Shown here piece by piece: positions 1 through 7,581 of a DNA stretch of 13,883 nt. Positions within the stretch are counted from its first letter, which is position 1. The number at the start of each line of letters is the position of its first letter. The notes under the pieces are model-generated. The model worked only from the letters and a program-made list of their open reading frames with translations, did no database searches and was not told the DNA's origin. Origin of the DNA: an uncultured bacterium (GTDB lineage Bacteria; Cloacimonadota; Cloacimonadia; Cloacimonadales; Cloacimonadaceae); NCBI GenBank assembly GCA_937924555.1, contig CALDSN010000147.1, positions 1-13,883 of the forward strand, given 5' to 3'. The position numbers and the translations under genes are program-made.

Positions 1-47
1 GACCACCGAGATCTACACTCTTTCCCTACACGACGCTCTTCCGATCT
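1..47 (+). other. Illumina P5 / TruSeq universal adapter sequence (artefact)
   Basis: These 47 bases match the 3' 47 bases of the Illumina TruSeq universal adapter, ending in the characteristic GCTCTTCCGATCT. This is a library construct left on the contig edge, not genomic DNA. Reading frame 2 happens to stay open through the adapter into the first gene, so an automatic caller could wrongly include adapter codons in that protein. Genomic sequence starts at about position 48. Confidence 0.97.
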
Positions 48-49
48 GC

Positions 50-1600
50 CACCCCTTCCTCACCACCGAGATGAATAAAGACTACTTCCTTAAGGCACAG
101 GAGATAACCCTTACTGGTCCCATCAAGCGCAGCCTCGATATCTCCTTCCGCCCCTATCTGGTAAAAAGTTACGACCTGATCCAGAAAACCGACAGCTTCG
201 ATCCCGACAATCTGGGCATGGACATCGCATTCAACCCCTCCCAACGTACCAGAGTTAAACTAAGCCTGAATCCCGATTTCTCCGATGTCCCTCCCGATGA
301 TGCCGCCGACAATTACAACAATAAATACCCACAATGGCTGATGGAAAACAGGTTCTTCTTCACTGAAGACATCGATGTATTTGGAGTGGGCATGGATGCC
401 TTTGCCACGCGTAAGATTGTTCAGCCGAGCCTAGCGTACAAGATTACCGGAAACAACCAACGCTTAAACTGGGGAGTTCTGGGTGCCTTCGACAAAGAAA
501 TCCGCTCCGGCACCCACATTATAAACCCGGATGATTACTATCAAGCCCTTGCCATCAATCCCGTTTGGCGCTCGCTTAAAATTAGCAACACTTTACTTAG
601 CCGCATCAACAAAGATTATTATAACCATGTTTACTGTGGCGGTTTCAGTTGGCGGTTTCTTCCTGATTACCGCTTGGGAGCCACCACTTACTTAAGCACA
701 AAGAAACAGCCCGATGTTATCTTAACTAGAGAGGGATATTTGTTCGGCGCTAACCTTGGTGCTACCCCCAGGGATTGGAATGCCGACGCTTACTATACCC
801 TGTGCAGTAAAGATCTTATCATGGATATGGGCTATCTTAACCGCAACGATTTCCACAAGTGGGGTGGTTCGTTGGGTTGGGACATGCCGCAGAAGCCTAA
901 CTTTATCAAGTATTGCGGTGCAAGTGCATGGGCAGAAATGTACGAATATCATCCTGATAAAAGTCCCACTCACGAGAGGTATTTCGGGGCCAATGTTTAT
1001 CTGAACTTCCGTCCCAAGTTTTCTGTTAATTCCACAATCAGCAGAGCCGTTGAGCTGGACTGGGCGGATACCCCGCATGATTTGTATGGGGCAAACGCCA
1101 ATCTTTCCCTGTTTATGTGGGACCCATTAAGTTTAAGTCTCTTTTTCGAGCGCCAAAACTCCCTAATTTACGAGCTATACCAAACCCATTTTATGAATCG
1201 CTACGACCTTAGCTTATGGGGAAATCCCAGCCCGAAAATCAGTTACAGCGTATCAGCCACTTTGAAGCAATATACCTACCCCAAGTATAATGTCATCGCA
1301 GGGGAAGATGTTGTGCTGGATAACAAATACATTATCGCCAATGCAGATGCAGATTATACTTTGAACCAGAACACCCGCTTCAGCGGTGGATTTAGCTACG
1401 ACACAAACGACAGTTACGGTGTTTATGGCTCGCTGGGCTATTTTGCCAGGCTTAGATATGAGTTCAAGCCAGGTTATCTGGTGTATGCCGGCTTCCAAAG
1501 CAGCCAATATCAAACGATTAAATCTACTTACGACAAGCCTTTGGGCGCTTTTTACAAAGATAGTGCCACTGCTTATGTGAAACTTGCTTTAACTCTATAG
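50..1600 (+). CDS. DUF5916-like outer-membrane beta-barrel protein, 5'-truncated
   Basis: C-terminal part (about 516 codons) of a larger protein cut off by the adapter junction. The ATG at 71 is internal: the frame is open upstream of it to the junction and no Shine-Dalgarno precedes it. Near the N-terminus of the fragment are a NPDFSDVPPDD segment and then ENRFFFTED. This arrangement is typical of DUF5916 proteins, where NPDF is followed by an FF-E stretch leading into an outer-membrane beta-barrel. The rest is rich in Tyr, Trp, Phe, Asn and alternating polar/apolar strands, as expected for such a barrel. Full-length relatives usually carry a signal peptide and an N-terminal carbohydrate-binding-like domain, which would lie left of this contig. 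The substrate or role is unknown. The barrel assignment is stronger than the family name. Confidence 0.65.
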   Translation, partial: HPFLTTEMNKDYFLKAQEITLTGPIKRSLDISFRPYLVKSYDLIQKTDSFDPDNLGMDIAFNPSQRTRVKLSLNPDFSDVPPDDAADNYNNKYPQWLMENRFFFTEDIDVFGVGMDAFATRKIVQPSLAYKITGNNQRLNWGVLGAFDKEIRSGTHIINPDDYYQALAINPVWRSLKISNTLLSRINKDYYNHVYCGGFSWRFLPDYRLGATTYLSTKKQPDVILTREGYLFGANLGATPRDWNADAYYTLCSKDLIMDMGYLNRNDFHKWGGSLGWDMPQKPNFIKYCGASAWAEMYEYHPDKSPTHERYFGANVYLNFRPKFSVNSTISRAVELDWADTPHDLYGANANLSLFMWDPLSLSLFFERQNSLIYELYQTHFMNRYDLSLWGNPSPKISYSVSATLKQYTYPKYNVIAGEDVVLDNKYIIANADADYTLNQNTRFSGGFSYDTNDSYGVYGSLGYFARLRYEFKPGYLVYAGFQSSQYQTIKSTYDKPLGAFYKDSATAYVKLALTL

Positions 1601-1620
1601 TTATCAATACTCTCTTGGAA

Positions 1621-1690
1621 TCATTACATGATCATTGCATAATCATTGCTTGTTTCGTCCGTAATAGACATGCAATGATCATGCAATGAT
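1621..1690. repeat. 11-bp-phased TCATTGCAT repeats forming an inverted repeat
   Basis: TCATT occurs at 1621, 1632 and 1643, exactly 11 bp apart, in TCATTRCAT-like units. The opposite orientation, GCAATGAT, occurs at 1672 and 1683, again 11 bp apart. The arms 1631-1649 and 1672-1690 are reverse complements at 18 of 19 positions, separated by 22 bases. The helical-turn phasing suggests either a binding-site array or a palindromic intergenic repeat. There is no U-tract, so it is not a standard intrinsic terminator although it follows a stop codon. Confidence 0.7.
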
Positions 1691-1743
1691 AGCAGGTGCC
1701 ATGGTTTCAAATAGTAAAAAAGGGGCAAGTGAAGAGGAAACAA

Positions 1744-1773
1744 TTGACAGCAAAACGCACCTCTGCATAGCAT
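1744..1773 (+). promoter_or_regulatory. Candidate sigma70-type promoter for the PNPOx-like/transglutaminase-like unit
   Basis: A perfect TTGACA (1744-1749) is followed after 18 bases by TAGCAT (1768-1773), which matches four of six -10 positions. The -10 overlaps the palindrome AGCATGCT (1769-1776). Transcription would begin near 1780, giving a short leader before the ATG at 1807. Promoter preferences in this phylum are uncertain, so this is tentative. Confidence 0.35.
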
Positions 1774-1806
1774 GCTCCACAATGTTTTATTGCTCAAGGA
1801 GCCGCC

Positions 1807-2217
1807 ATGAAGAACCGTATCCTCGCCGAACTTAAGAAACTGCAAGCTGTTAATCTCGCCACTGTGGAAGGTGATCAACCCCGCCTCCGTCCCATGACCC
1901 TCATCGTGAAGGATGGTCATTTCTACTTTGCCACCGGCAGCACAGACAGTAAAACCAAGCAACTGGATAATAACTGCAAAGCCGAATTCTGCCTCATCAT
2001 TCCCGGCAACGAAAACACAGGCTATCTGCGGGGTAGCGGCAAAATGAAACGAGTGGAGAATCAGGATACCCGCAAGGAAGTGGCAGACTATGCAGAATTC
2101 ATCTACCATTATTGGAAAGAGGCAAGTGACCCAGATTTCTGCCTCTTCGAAATGGAATTGCAGCAGATGCGCCACATGGAACCCGGTGACATGGCAGAAA
2201 CCATCATTGAGTGGTAA
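1807..2217 (+). CDS. Pyridoxamine 5'-phosphate oxidase-like (FMN-binding split barrel) protein
   Basis: A 136-residue cytoplasmic protein. The opening segment, with NLATVEGDQPRLRPM at about residues 16-30, followed by a strand pair around FYFATGSTDSKTKQL, is the usual start of PNPOx-like split-barrel proteins. The length fits the short single-domain members. Such proteins bind FMN, F420 or haem and often act as general flavin reductases, but nothing here fixes the substrate and true pyridoxine oxidase activity should not be assumed. The start is set by AAGGAG at 1796-1801, five bases upstream. The stop lies only about 10 bases before the next gene, whose ribosome binding site begins at the stop codon, so the two are probably co-transcribed. 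Confidence 0.85.
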   Translation: MKNRILAELKKLQAVNLATVEGDQPRLRPMTLIVKDGHFYFATGSTDSKTKQLDNNCKAEFCLIIPGNENTGYLRGSGKMKRVENQDTRKEVADYAEFIYHYWKEASDPDFCLFEMELQQMRHMEPGDMAETIIEW

Positions 2218-2227
2218 GAGGAGCATG

Positions 2228-4732
2228 ATGAGAAAGCTAACTGTTTTGCTATGTCTGGTGCTCAGCCTTGGCATATTGTTCTCCCTACCCGCGGAACTGA
2301 CCAAGAAAGGCAATCCTGCGCTGTATAAAAAACTGTATAAACAAGCGAAAGCGAACATAAAGAACATGCCCACTACATCTAACTATGCCTATTCCTCCAT
2401 GCTGAAAGCCCATCCCGATGCCGTGATGGCGTATTTACTTGCCTACGAAAGCAATGCCAGCCTGTGCGCCACCGAGCCTGAAGTGGTGGAAAGTAACTAT
2501 AAGGAAATCATTAAGCTGTTGGATAAAGATGGCTTACGCTATACGCCGGAGTTCTTTCTGTCCTATGTGGCGAAGCAAAGTGTCTCCGATGAACCTATTA
2601 CTGCATACCGTGAAGCGTTTTTGAAGGACGATATGCAGGGAATTCTGGATGGCAGCAAGACCGACCTGGAGAAATACCGTGCCTCCACCCTGTGGTGTGT
2701 GTCGCGGTTGCAGTTCCAGCAAACCTCAGGCAGAGACCAGAGTCCGCTGGATATCACAGAGCGTTCACTGATTGGACGCTGCGAAGAGATGCAGATATTG
2801 TATGTTGCCGCAGCTCGCACAGTGGGGTTACCTGCGCGTCCTGCTTCGGCACCATGGTGGGCACATATGGACAACAACCACGCTTGGGCAGAGGTGTTTC
2901 TGGATGGTGCTTGGCACTATACCGGTGATATGGACTCTGCATACTATCCGGATCAGACCTGGTTTAGCGGGATGATAGACAAGACTGTGCTAATCCTGGC
3001 AGATGGCAGCCTTGCCTCCGAGCAGGATGAGATATTGGCAAGCGGAAAGTATGACACCGTTATCAACTCCACCCGCAACTATGCCAAGGAACGCAGTCGC
3101 TTGATCAAAGTTCGGGTTGTTGATGCAGATTCTAAGCCTGTTGCGCATGCTAACATCATCCCCATGGTTTTTAATTGGGGTTCACTGCGCGCTTTAACTA
3201 TGATGAACGCCGATGATAAAGGCTATCTGGAATTCAGTGTCGGCAGAGGAGCATTTTACCTGTCTGTAGCAGCAGGAAATGGGAAGGCTTTGGTGTTTGT
3301 CCCCTCGTCCACGGAGACTGAACAAAGAATCACTATTACGCTTGAAGACAAGCCATTCACCGGAGCATGGGCAACGATGGAGTACCCCGCAAACGACATG
3401 AAGTGGGATAACCAACCAGAGGAATACCGCATCGCAGTACAGGCAGAAAAGAAGCTTTGGCAACAGAAAGTGGATGCTTACAAGACAGAGATAGATAAGC
3501 ATAGCTGCTTGGCTGATAGCTTGGTTTACGAAGTAGCCCTCGCCTGCCGGGGAAACAGCAAAGCATTCAGGTTGTTCGTGGAGAGTAGCAATACGGTCAT
3601 TGAGCCGGAGTTTCTGGAATACCTGCTGATAAACGACCCGAAGTTCTTGTGGCAAGCAAGCACAGAGCAGTTTGCAGCTTTGTATCATAATTGGCAGTGG
3701 CTTGCTCAAGGTGGGTTAAGCGAGGAGGAACAGCTTAGCTTGTTCTCCCCCACAGTGTTCTACGAAGATCTTCCCAAGCCTTTCCACGATAGTAAACGTG
3801 AGGCACAGCTATACCCCCAAGCCATACGCTATCAAGAACCACACAGCCGGGAAGGCATCATCAATATCCTTGGATACATACAGAAAGGTTGGAAGGTATC
3901 TGCTAAAAAGGCGTTGAGCGGATTACCGCCCTTTGATATAGCCTATAAGCAGAAGTATTTAAGCCCTGTGCAATACCGCATCTTTGCCTGTAATGTGTTG
4001 CGGGCAAACGGCTATCCCGCGGAGTTTTCCCGCATGCCGGATTTGATTTCCGTGTTTATCGATGAGGATTGGCAGTATGTGAATGTAAGCAAGCTGAGAT
4101 GGGAAGATATGTCCGGCACCACAAAGCCTCAAACCTTCACTCTGAATGTGTATATCTGTGATGAGAATGAATTACCCCTGAAAGCAGGCGATGAGCAGCT
4201 TAGCCTTTGTCGCTATATGGATGGTGTGTTCTATCCCCTGAACAGCCGATTTGAGTATCTGGGGGATGGCTTGCACCGTGGGGTGTTTCCCATTGCAGAT
4301 GCCTATCTGCAATTTGGCTACCGGGTGTCCGATAGCAAAACCCGCTTCTACAACAGCCACATAGAGGCAGTGGCGGGAGATTCCGTGTATGTTAAGCTGT
4401 TAGCCACAGACTATCTTCGCACTTGGGAACAACCCTCGGAGGAGATAATCAGCCTCTTCGACGAAGCAACCCTGAGCCGCGAAAGCATCATCTTGCTGGG
4501 AAGCTATGACCAGGAGAATTGCATGCGCCTTGCAGACAAGCTTAAAGCAGCAGGTAAGAACTTCTTGTGGGTGGGATTCTACAATGCTCCGGGAGTGGCA
4601 AACTATGTGGTGAACCCCGCTTGGCAACAGATGGTTAGGGAGAATAACCGCAACTCGCTACGCAGCATCACTCTGTATAAAAAGGATGGGGTGTGGCAGA
4701 TGTACGAAGGTTTGTGGGATAAGCTGCCGTGA
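2228..4732 (+). CDS. Secreted transglutaminase-like multidomain protein
   Basis: An 834-residue exported protein. The open frame runs back to 2090 inside the previous gene, but GAGGAG at 2218-2223 places the start at 2228 (or the adjacent ATG at 2225), giving a clean Sec signal peptide (basic MRKL, then a hydrophobic stretch to about residue 20). A transglutaminase-like fold is visible at about residues 175-240. Cys185 lies in GRCEEMQ, His218 in NNHAWAEVF, and Asp234 in YTGDMD: the expected Cys-His-Asp triad. After it comes a beta-sandwich like carboxypeptidase-regulatory domains (about 294-355, KPVAHANIIP). Further beta-rich segments (about 635 onward) and a C-terminal alpha/beta segment follow. 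Bacterial members are thiol proteases, amidases or peptide-processing enzymes in the periplasm or at the surface. All three catalytic residues are present, so activity is plausible, but the substrate is unknown. Its stop is 5 bp from the stop of the opposing glycosyltransferase gene. Confidence 0.85.
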   Translation: MRKLTVLLCLVLSLGILFSLPAELTKKGNPALYKKLYKQAKANIKNMPTTSNYAYSSMLKAHPDAVMAYLLAYESNASLCATEPEVVESNYKEIIKLLDKDGLRYTPEFFLSYVAKQSVSDEPITAYREAFLKDDMQGILDGSKTDLEKYRASTLWCVSRLQFQQTSGRDQSPLDITERSLIGRCEEMQILYVAAARTVGLPARPASAPWWAHMDNNHAWAEVFLDGAWHYTGDMDSAYYPDQTWFSGMIDKTVLILADGSLASEQDEILASGKYDTVINSTRNYAKERSRLIKVRVVDADSKPVAHANIIPMVFNWGSLRALTMMNADDKGYLEFSVGRGAFYLSVAAGNGKALVFVPSSTETEQRITITLEDKPFTGAWATMEYPANDMKWDNQPEEYRIAVQAEKKLWQQKVDAYKTEIDKHSCLADSLVYEVALACRGNSKAFRLFVESSNTVIEPEFLEYLLINDPKFLWQASTEQFAALYHNWQWLAQGGLSEEEQLSLFSPTVFYEDLPKPFHDSKREAQLYPQAIRYQEPHSREGIINILGYIQKGWKVSAKKALSGLPPFDIAYKQKYLSPVQYRIFACNVLRANGYPAEFSRMPDLISVFIDEDWQYVNVSKLRWEDMSGTTKPQTFTLNVYICDENELPLKAGDEQLSLCRYMDGVFYPLNSRFEYLGDGLHRGVFPIADAYLQFGYRVSDSKTRFYNSHIEAVAGDSVYVKLLATDYLRTWEQPSEEIISLFDEATLSRESIILLGSYDQENCMRLADKLKAAGKNFLWVGFYNAPGVANYVVNPAWQQMVRENNRNSLRSITLYKKDGVWQMYEGLWDKLP

Positions 4733-4739
4733 TGCAGCT
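4722..4739. terminator. Short inverted repeat spanning both convergent stop codons
   Basis: AGCTGC (4722-4727) and GCAGCT (4734-4739) form a perfect 6-bp stem with a 6-base loop. The loop holds the plus-strand TGA (4730-4732), and the right arm overlaps the minus-strand stop (4738-4740). There is no U-tract on either side, so a bidirectional terminator or transcript-end role is only a possibility. Confidence 0.3.
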
Positions 4740-5997
4740 ACAAACTTTGTAAGAACTTATACAGTTCCAAGACTTGTGCCCGGCGCATGTATTTGGCTTG
4801 ATTGTAGCTAAAGGCGTGTGACCGGGGTTTTTGTATGCGGATAAGGCATTCCTTGATGGCAGAAACTGACTCCATGGCACAGATAAAGTCCTGCCCACTT
4901 TCGTGTAATAGCTCCGCCACTTCGCCATGCTGCGGAGCCAAGGCAAGGATGGGCTTGCCGATGCGCAGGTATTCAAACACTTTGCTGGTAAGGGTTCCCC
5001 GGGGGCTACTACTATTAATCACCAAGAGCAGTGCATCTGAAGCAGCCATCTCCTGCAAAGCCTCCCTGTGGCTTAGCGCCGGGATGATGCTTATCTGCCC
5101 ATTGATGCCGCTTTCCGCTATCTCCCGCTCCGTCTCAACATGATAGTTGCCATACAATTTAATCATGATGCTTCGCTGCAGGCTTCCCTCTTCCTGAGCT
5201 TGCTTAACTGCCGCAAAGAAACCCTTTAGGCTACGACGGGCATACAAGGCACCAAAATAGCTGATAACAAAGGCAGCATCATCCCTCTGAACAAGGGCAA
5301 TTCCCTCATAATCCTCTTTGTCATGCCCATTATACAGCACCTGCATCTTTGCGCTTAGTTCCTTGCCAAATGCCTGTGCCAAGTCCTCTGCTATGCCTTT
5401 GGTGGCGGTTATTATGAACTTCGCTGCATGCAGGATGCGCTTTTCCCAGCATTTAGCAAAAGCACGGTGCAGCCATGATCCCTGCAAGTTGTAATCGCTA
5501 AGCAGTGTCCAATAGTCCCTCATCTCCACCGCATAGGGCACCTTGAACCTGCGGGAAAGCCAATATGCCGCCAGAGAAGAGGAAAAGGGACCGCAGGATA
5601 CATAGATAAGGTCATACTTAGTGTCCATTAATGCCTGTGCACCTGCCTTGTACAGCGGGGGCAGCCAACCCACCTTGTCGTCCAGCGGATACAGCCTGCG
5701 TACCAACAGCTTTATCCGCTCCGGGGTCTTACGGTAAAGGGCTTGTGAGGCTTGCTTGCGCTTGCCTAGCACTTTCTTCATCACTGCCATGGGGTCATAT
5801 GAAGTAGTGCGGATCAGGCGATGCTGTTTACACTCCTCCAAGAGGCTGTCATCGTGATAGTTATACTCAATATCCCCCACACTTATCACGTCAATCTCGC
5901 AGCCCAACTCAGTTAAGTATTTTACTGTTTTAACATTCCGTAAGGCAGCGGGACCGCCCAAAGGGGGATAAAAGTAGCTGATATATAGTATCTTCAT
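4738..5997 (-). CDS. GT4-family glycosyltransferase (downstream member of pair)
   Basis: A 419-residue soluble glycosyltransferase with a two-Rossmann GT-B layout. The N-terminal MKILYISYFYPPLGGPA carries the glycine-rich acceptor-side loop seen in GT4 enzymes. EMRDYW (about residue 158) is a conserved feature of the WbuB-like subgroup. The C-terminal half has YFGALYARRSLKGF and then KVFEYLRIGKPILAL, the nucleotide-sugar site. In that motif the second Glu of the EX7E pair is present, but the first position reads Gly, as in many KxFEYLxxGKP relatives. The likely role is sugar transfer at the cytoplasmic membrane face for LPS, capsule or exopolysaccharide; donor and acceptor are not predictable. 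The start overlaps the previous gene's stop as ATGA (4 bp), and there is no strong ribosome binding site of its own, which points to translational coupling. Confidence 0.88.
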   Translation of the reverse strand: MKILYISYFYPPLGGPAALRNVKTVKYLTELGCEIDVISVGDIEYNYHDDSLLEECKQHRLIRTTSYDPMAVMKKVLGKRKQASQALYRKTPERIKLLVRRLYPLDDKVGWLPPLYKAGAQALMDTKYDLIYVSCGPFSSSLAAYWLSRRFKVPYAVEMRDYWTLLSDYNLQGSWLHRAFAKCWEKRILHAAKFIITATKGIAEDLAQAFGKELSAKMQVLYNGHDKEDYEGIALVQRDDAAFVISYFGALYARRSLKGFFAAVKQAQEEGSLQRSIMIKLYGNYHVETEREIAESGINGQISIIPALSHREALQEMAASDALLLVINSSSPRGTLTSKVFEYLRIGKPILALAPQHGEVAELLHESGQDFICAMESVSAIKECLIRIQKPRSHAFSYNQAKYMRRAQVLELYKFLQSL

Positions 5998-7127
5998 CGC
6001 TTGTGTAGCTTTTCCAGCACGCCAAACATCTGCGGCTCTAAAGCTTCCCAGTTAAAGCGGTTCTCCGTAATCTCCAGACAGCGCTTGCTCATCGCCGCAT
6101 ACTCCTCGGCAGGCATCCGCAATAGTTTTGCCGTAGCTTCGGCAAGGCTTTTTGCTTTATAACTGCTACACACCCCTAGCCCATTATATTCCACCAGAGC
6201 TTTCATCATGGGAGTTTTCACGGTTATCGTGGGTAAGCCGGCAGCCATATACTCCAGCACTTTCAGCGGAGTAGAGAGCTTGAAACGCCGATTAGTAGGA
6301 TTGAACAGCCACAAACCAAAGCGCGATCTCCGCAGCAGCAAGCCTATCTTCTCCGAGGGTATCCACTCTTGATAGTAGATCACGGCATTCAGGTTATAAT
6401 CGTTGAGGCTATCATGAAACGCCTTTTCCAGAGAGGGATTAAAGAACCTTCCCAAGATAAGGATTTTCAGATGGGGGAACTCGGCTTTAAGCAAAGTTGC
6501 AAGTTTAAGAATCTTGAATAATCCCCGATTCTTGGTTAATCCGCCGATGTAAATGAGGTCGAAGTTCATTTCGCAAATCTGGCTAAGTAAGCCCGGAGTG
6601 TCGCAAGCGTAGTCCCACACATGCTTAACGGGGTAATTTGGTAGCACAGTTCCCCGCTTGGTACTGTCTTTACCGATAAGCTGCTTCAGAATTTCCCCAT
6701 TAACAGCAAAGAGTGCATCCGCACTTCTCTGCAGATACTTCAGGGCAAGCAAATATGCAAGTTTGGCAGGATAGCGCAGCAGCCATGGGAAACGTTCCCC
6801 AAAAGCATCGGGATAGAACTCGTGCACATCGAAGATAAGCTTCAGTTTCATCTGCTTCTTCAAGCGCATCCCCACCAGCAGGGTAAGCGGTTCCACACAA
6901 ACCAGTATCTCCGGTTTCAGCTCCATCACTTTGCGCTGCAAGTGCCCAAGAGCATTCCAGGGTGAATCCGAATCCACCACTAACTGGTATGGGTTGTGGG
7001 CGGTATTCACCACACCTCCAGTGCTGATGAGGAACACCTCATGCTGTTTGGCAAAGCTCATTGCAAGCTTGTAATATAAGCGCACATCGTTAGTGGGGTG
7101 GGCATTGGAAATTATGCATATTTTCAT
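5994..7127 (-). CDS. GT4-family glycosyltransferase (upstream member of pair)
   Basis: A 377-residue GT-B glycosyltransferase, first gene of a two-gene minus-strand operon. MKICIISNAHPTNDVRLYYK is the N-terminal Rossmann strand and acceptor loop. FDVHEFYPDAF (about residue 100) is the DVHE signature of a GT4 subgroup. DLIYIGGLTKNRGL opens the donor-binding domain, and TPLKVLEYMAAGLPTI is the sugar-nucleotide motif. No transmembrane segment is visible, so it should be cytoplasmic or peripheral. The start is supported by AGGTGA (reverse complement of 7135-7140) seven bases upstream. The role is probably a surface-glycan assembly step together with its partner. The two proteins share fold but little sequence, so they probably transfer different sugars rather than being a recent duplication. 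Confidence 0.88.
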   Translation of the reverse strand: MKICIISNAHPTNDVRLYYKLAMSFAKQHEVFLISTGGVVNTAHNPYQLVVDSDSPWNALGHLQRKVMELKPEILVCVEPLTLLVGMRLKKQMKLKLIFDVHEFYPDAFGERFPWLLRYPAKLAYLLALKYLQRSADALFAVNGEILKQLIGKDSTKRGTVLPNYPVKHVWDYACDTPGLLSQICEMNFDLIYIGGLTKNRGLFKILKLATLLKAEFPHLKILILGRFFNPSLEKAFHDSLNDYNLNAVIYYQEWIPSEKIGLLLRRSRFGLWLFNPTNRRFKLSTPLKVLEYMAAGLPTITVKTPMMKALVEYNGLGVCSSYKAKSLAEATAKLLRMPAEEYAAMSKRCLEITENRFNWEALEPQMFGVLEKLHKR

Positions 7128-7236
7128 GGGTTATTCACCTCTGTCTAATCCATTCATTATCTGGCAACCTGCAAGCCTGCTTTTAAGGGATAAAATGTCA
7201 AGCCATTTCTGCTGAAACCTCGTTGACTTCTCCAAT

Positions 7237-7320
7237 CTTGGGCTTATTACGCTATAAATACGGACTTATTGCGGACAAAGTACGTAATGAGTCCGCATTT
7301 ATTACGTGATTCGTCCCAAG
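7237..7320. repeat. 84-bp palindromic element (long imperfect hairpin)
   Basis: The core arms 7261-7273 and 7283-7295 pair over 13 bp with two G-U wobbles around a 9-base loop. Pairing continues outward: 7254-7259 with 7297-7302, 7246-7251 with 7305-7310 apart from small bulges, and the ends CTTGGG (7237-7242) with CCCAAG (7315-7320). The whole element can therefore fold into one hairpin. It lies in the divergent spacer between the glycosyltransferase and L,D-transpeptidase operons. It could be a REP- or MITE-like element, a structured small RNA, or a shared regulatory site. No U-tract follows. Confidence 0.7.
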
Positions 7321-7446
7321 AGGAAGGAGAAACTCTATGATGAGATATGGTCAGAGGCTTAACATAAAAGGGGCAGAGATTATCACGGTAACCAAGCAGA
7401 ACATACCAATACACAATGCGTTGTGCTGTCTGTCTCCTTTTTTTGT

Positions 7447-7474
7447 TTGACACGGCATATAAGTTGCAAATACT
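7447..7474 (+). promoter_or_regulatory. Candidate promoter for the L,D-transpeptidase operon
   Basis: A perfect TTGACA (7447-7452) is followed after 16 bases by AATACT (7469-7474), four of six -10 matches. A start near 7481 would give a leader of about 90 bases before the ATG at 7571 and would include the short ORF at 7501. The rest of the 7128-7570 spacer outside the palindrome shows no other feature I can support. Confidence 0.3.
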
Positions 7475-7500
7475 GGCTCTTTTAGTTGAATGGAGATTTT

Positions 7501-7581
7501 ATGCTGAGATATATGCTTGAAAAGCAGGTTTTGTTACCATCCCCGTTAAGTAACGATAAAGAGGGAAATAATGAGCAATAG
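7501..7581 (+). CDS. Possible 26-residue leader peptide overlapping the L,D-transpeptidase start
   Basis: ATG at 7501 opens a 26-codon frame ending in TAG at 7579-7581, overlapping the start of the next gene by 11 bases in a different frame. GGAG at 7492-7495 is five bases upstream, as good a ribosome binding site as the annotated genes have. The peptide begins MLRYMLEKQVLL and has no recognised domain. If translated, termination just past the downstream ATG could couple or attenuate expression of the L,D-transpeptidase. It may equally be a chance frame. Confidence 0.3.
   Translation: MLRYMLEKQVLLPSPLSNDKEGNNEQ

Noticed and set aside
71..1600. ATG at 71 as the true start of the beta-barrel gene
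   Set aside because: The frame continues upstream to the adapter junction, no Shine-Dalgarno is present, and the protein lacks the signal peptide an outer-membrane protein needs.
1624..2373. Minus-strand 249-codon open frame
   Set aside because: It lies antisense to the PNPOx-like gene and the start of the transglutaminase-like gene, has no ribosome binding site, and its product has no recognisable domain.
3194..3709. Minus-strand 171-codon open frame inside the transglutaminase-like gene
   Set aside because: Antisense shadow of a well-supported gene; Cys/Leu-rich composition and no motif.
7162..7176. Sigma54-like GG-N10-GC spacing
   Set aside because: The -12 half reads AAGC rather than TTGC, and it lies about 400 bases from the only plus-strand gene it could serve.
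7412..7443. CACAA/TTGTG stem with a downstream T-tract as an intrinsic terminator
   Set aside because: Only five base pairs, the T-tract begins about 12 bases after the stem, and no plus-strand gene ends upstream of it.
7247..7453. Minus-strand 68-codon open frame in the divergent spacer
   Set aside because: No clear ribosome binding site, runs through the 84-bp palindrome, and the product resembles nothing known to me.
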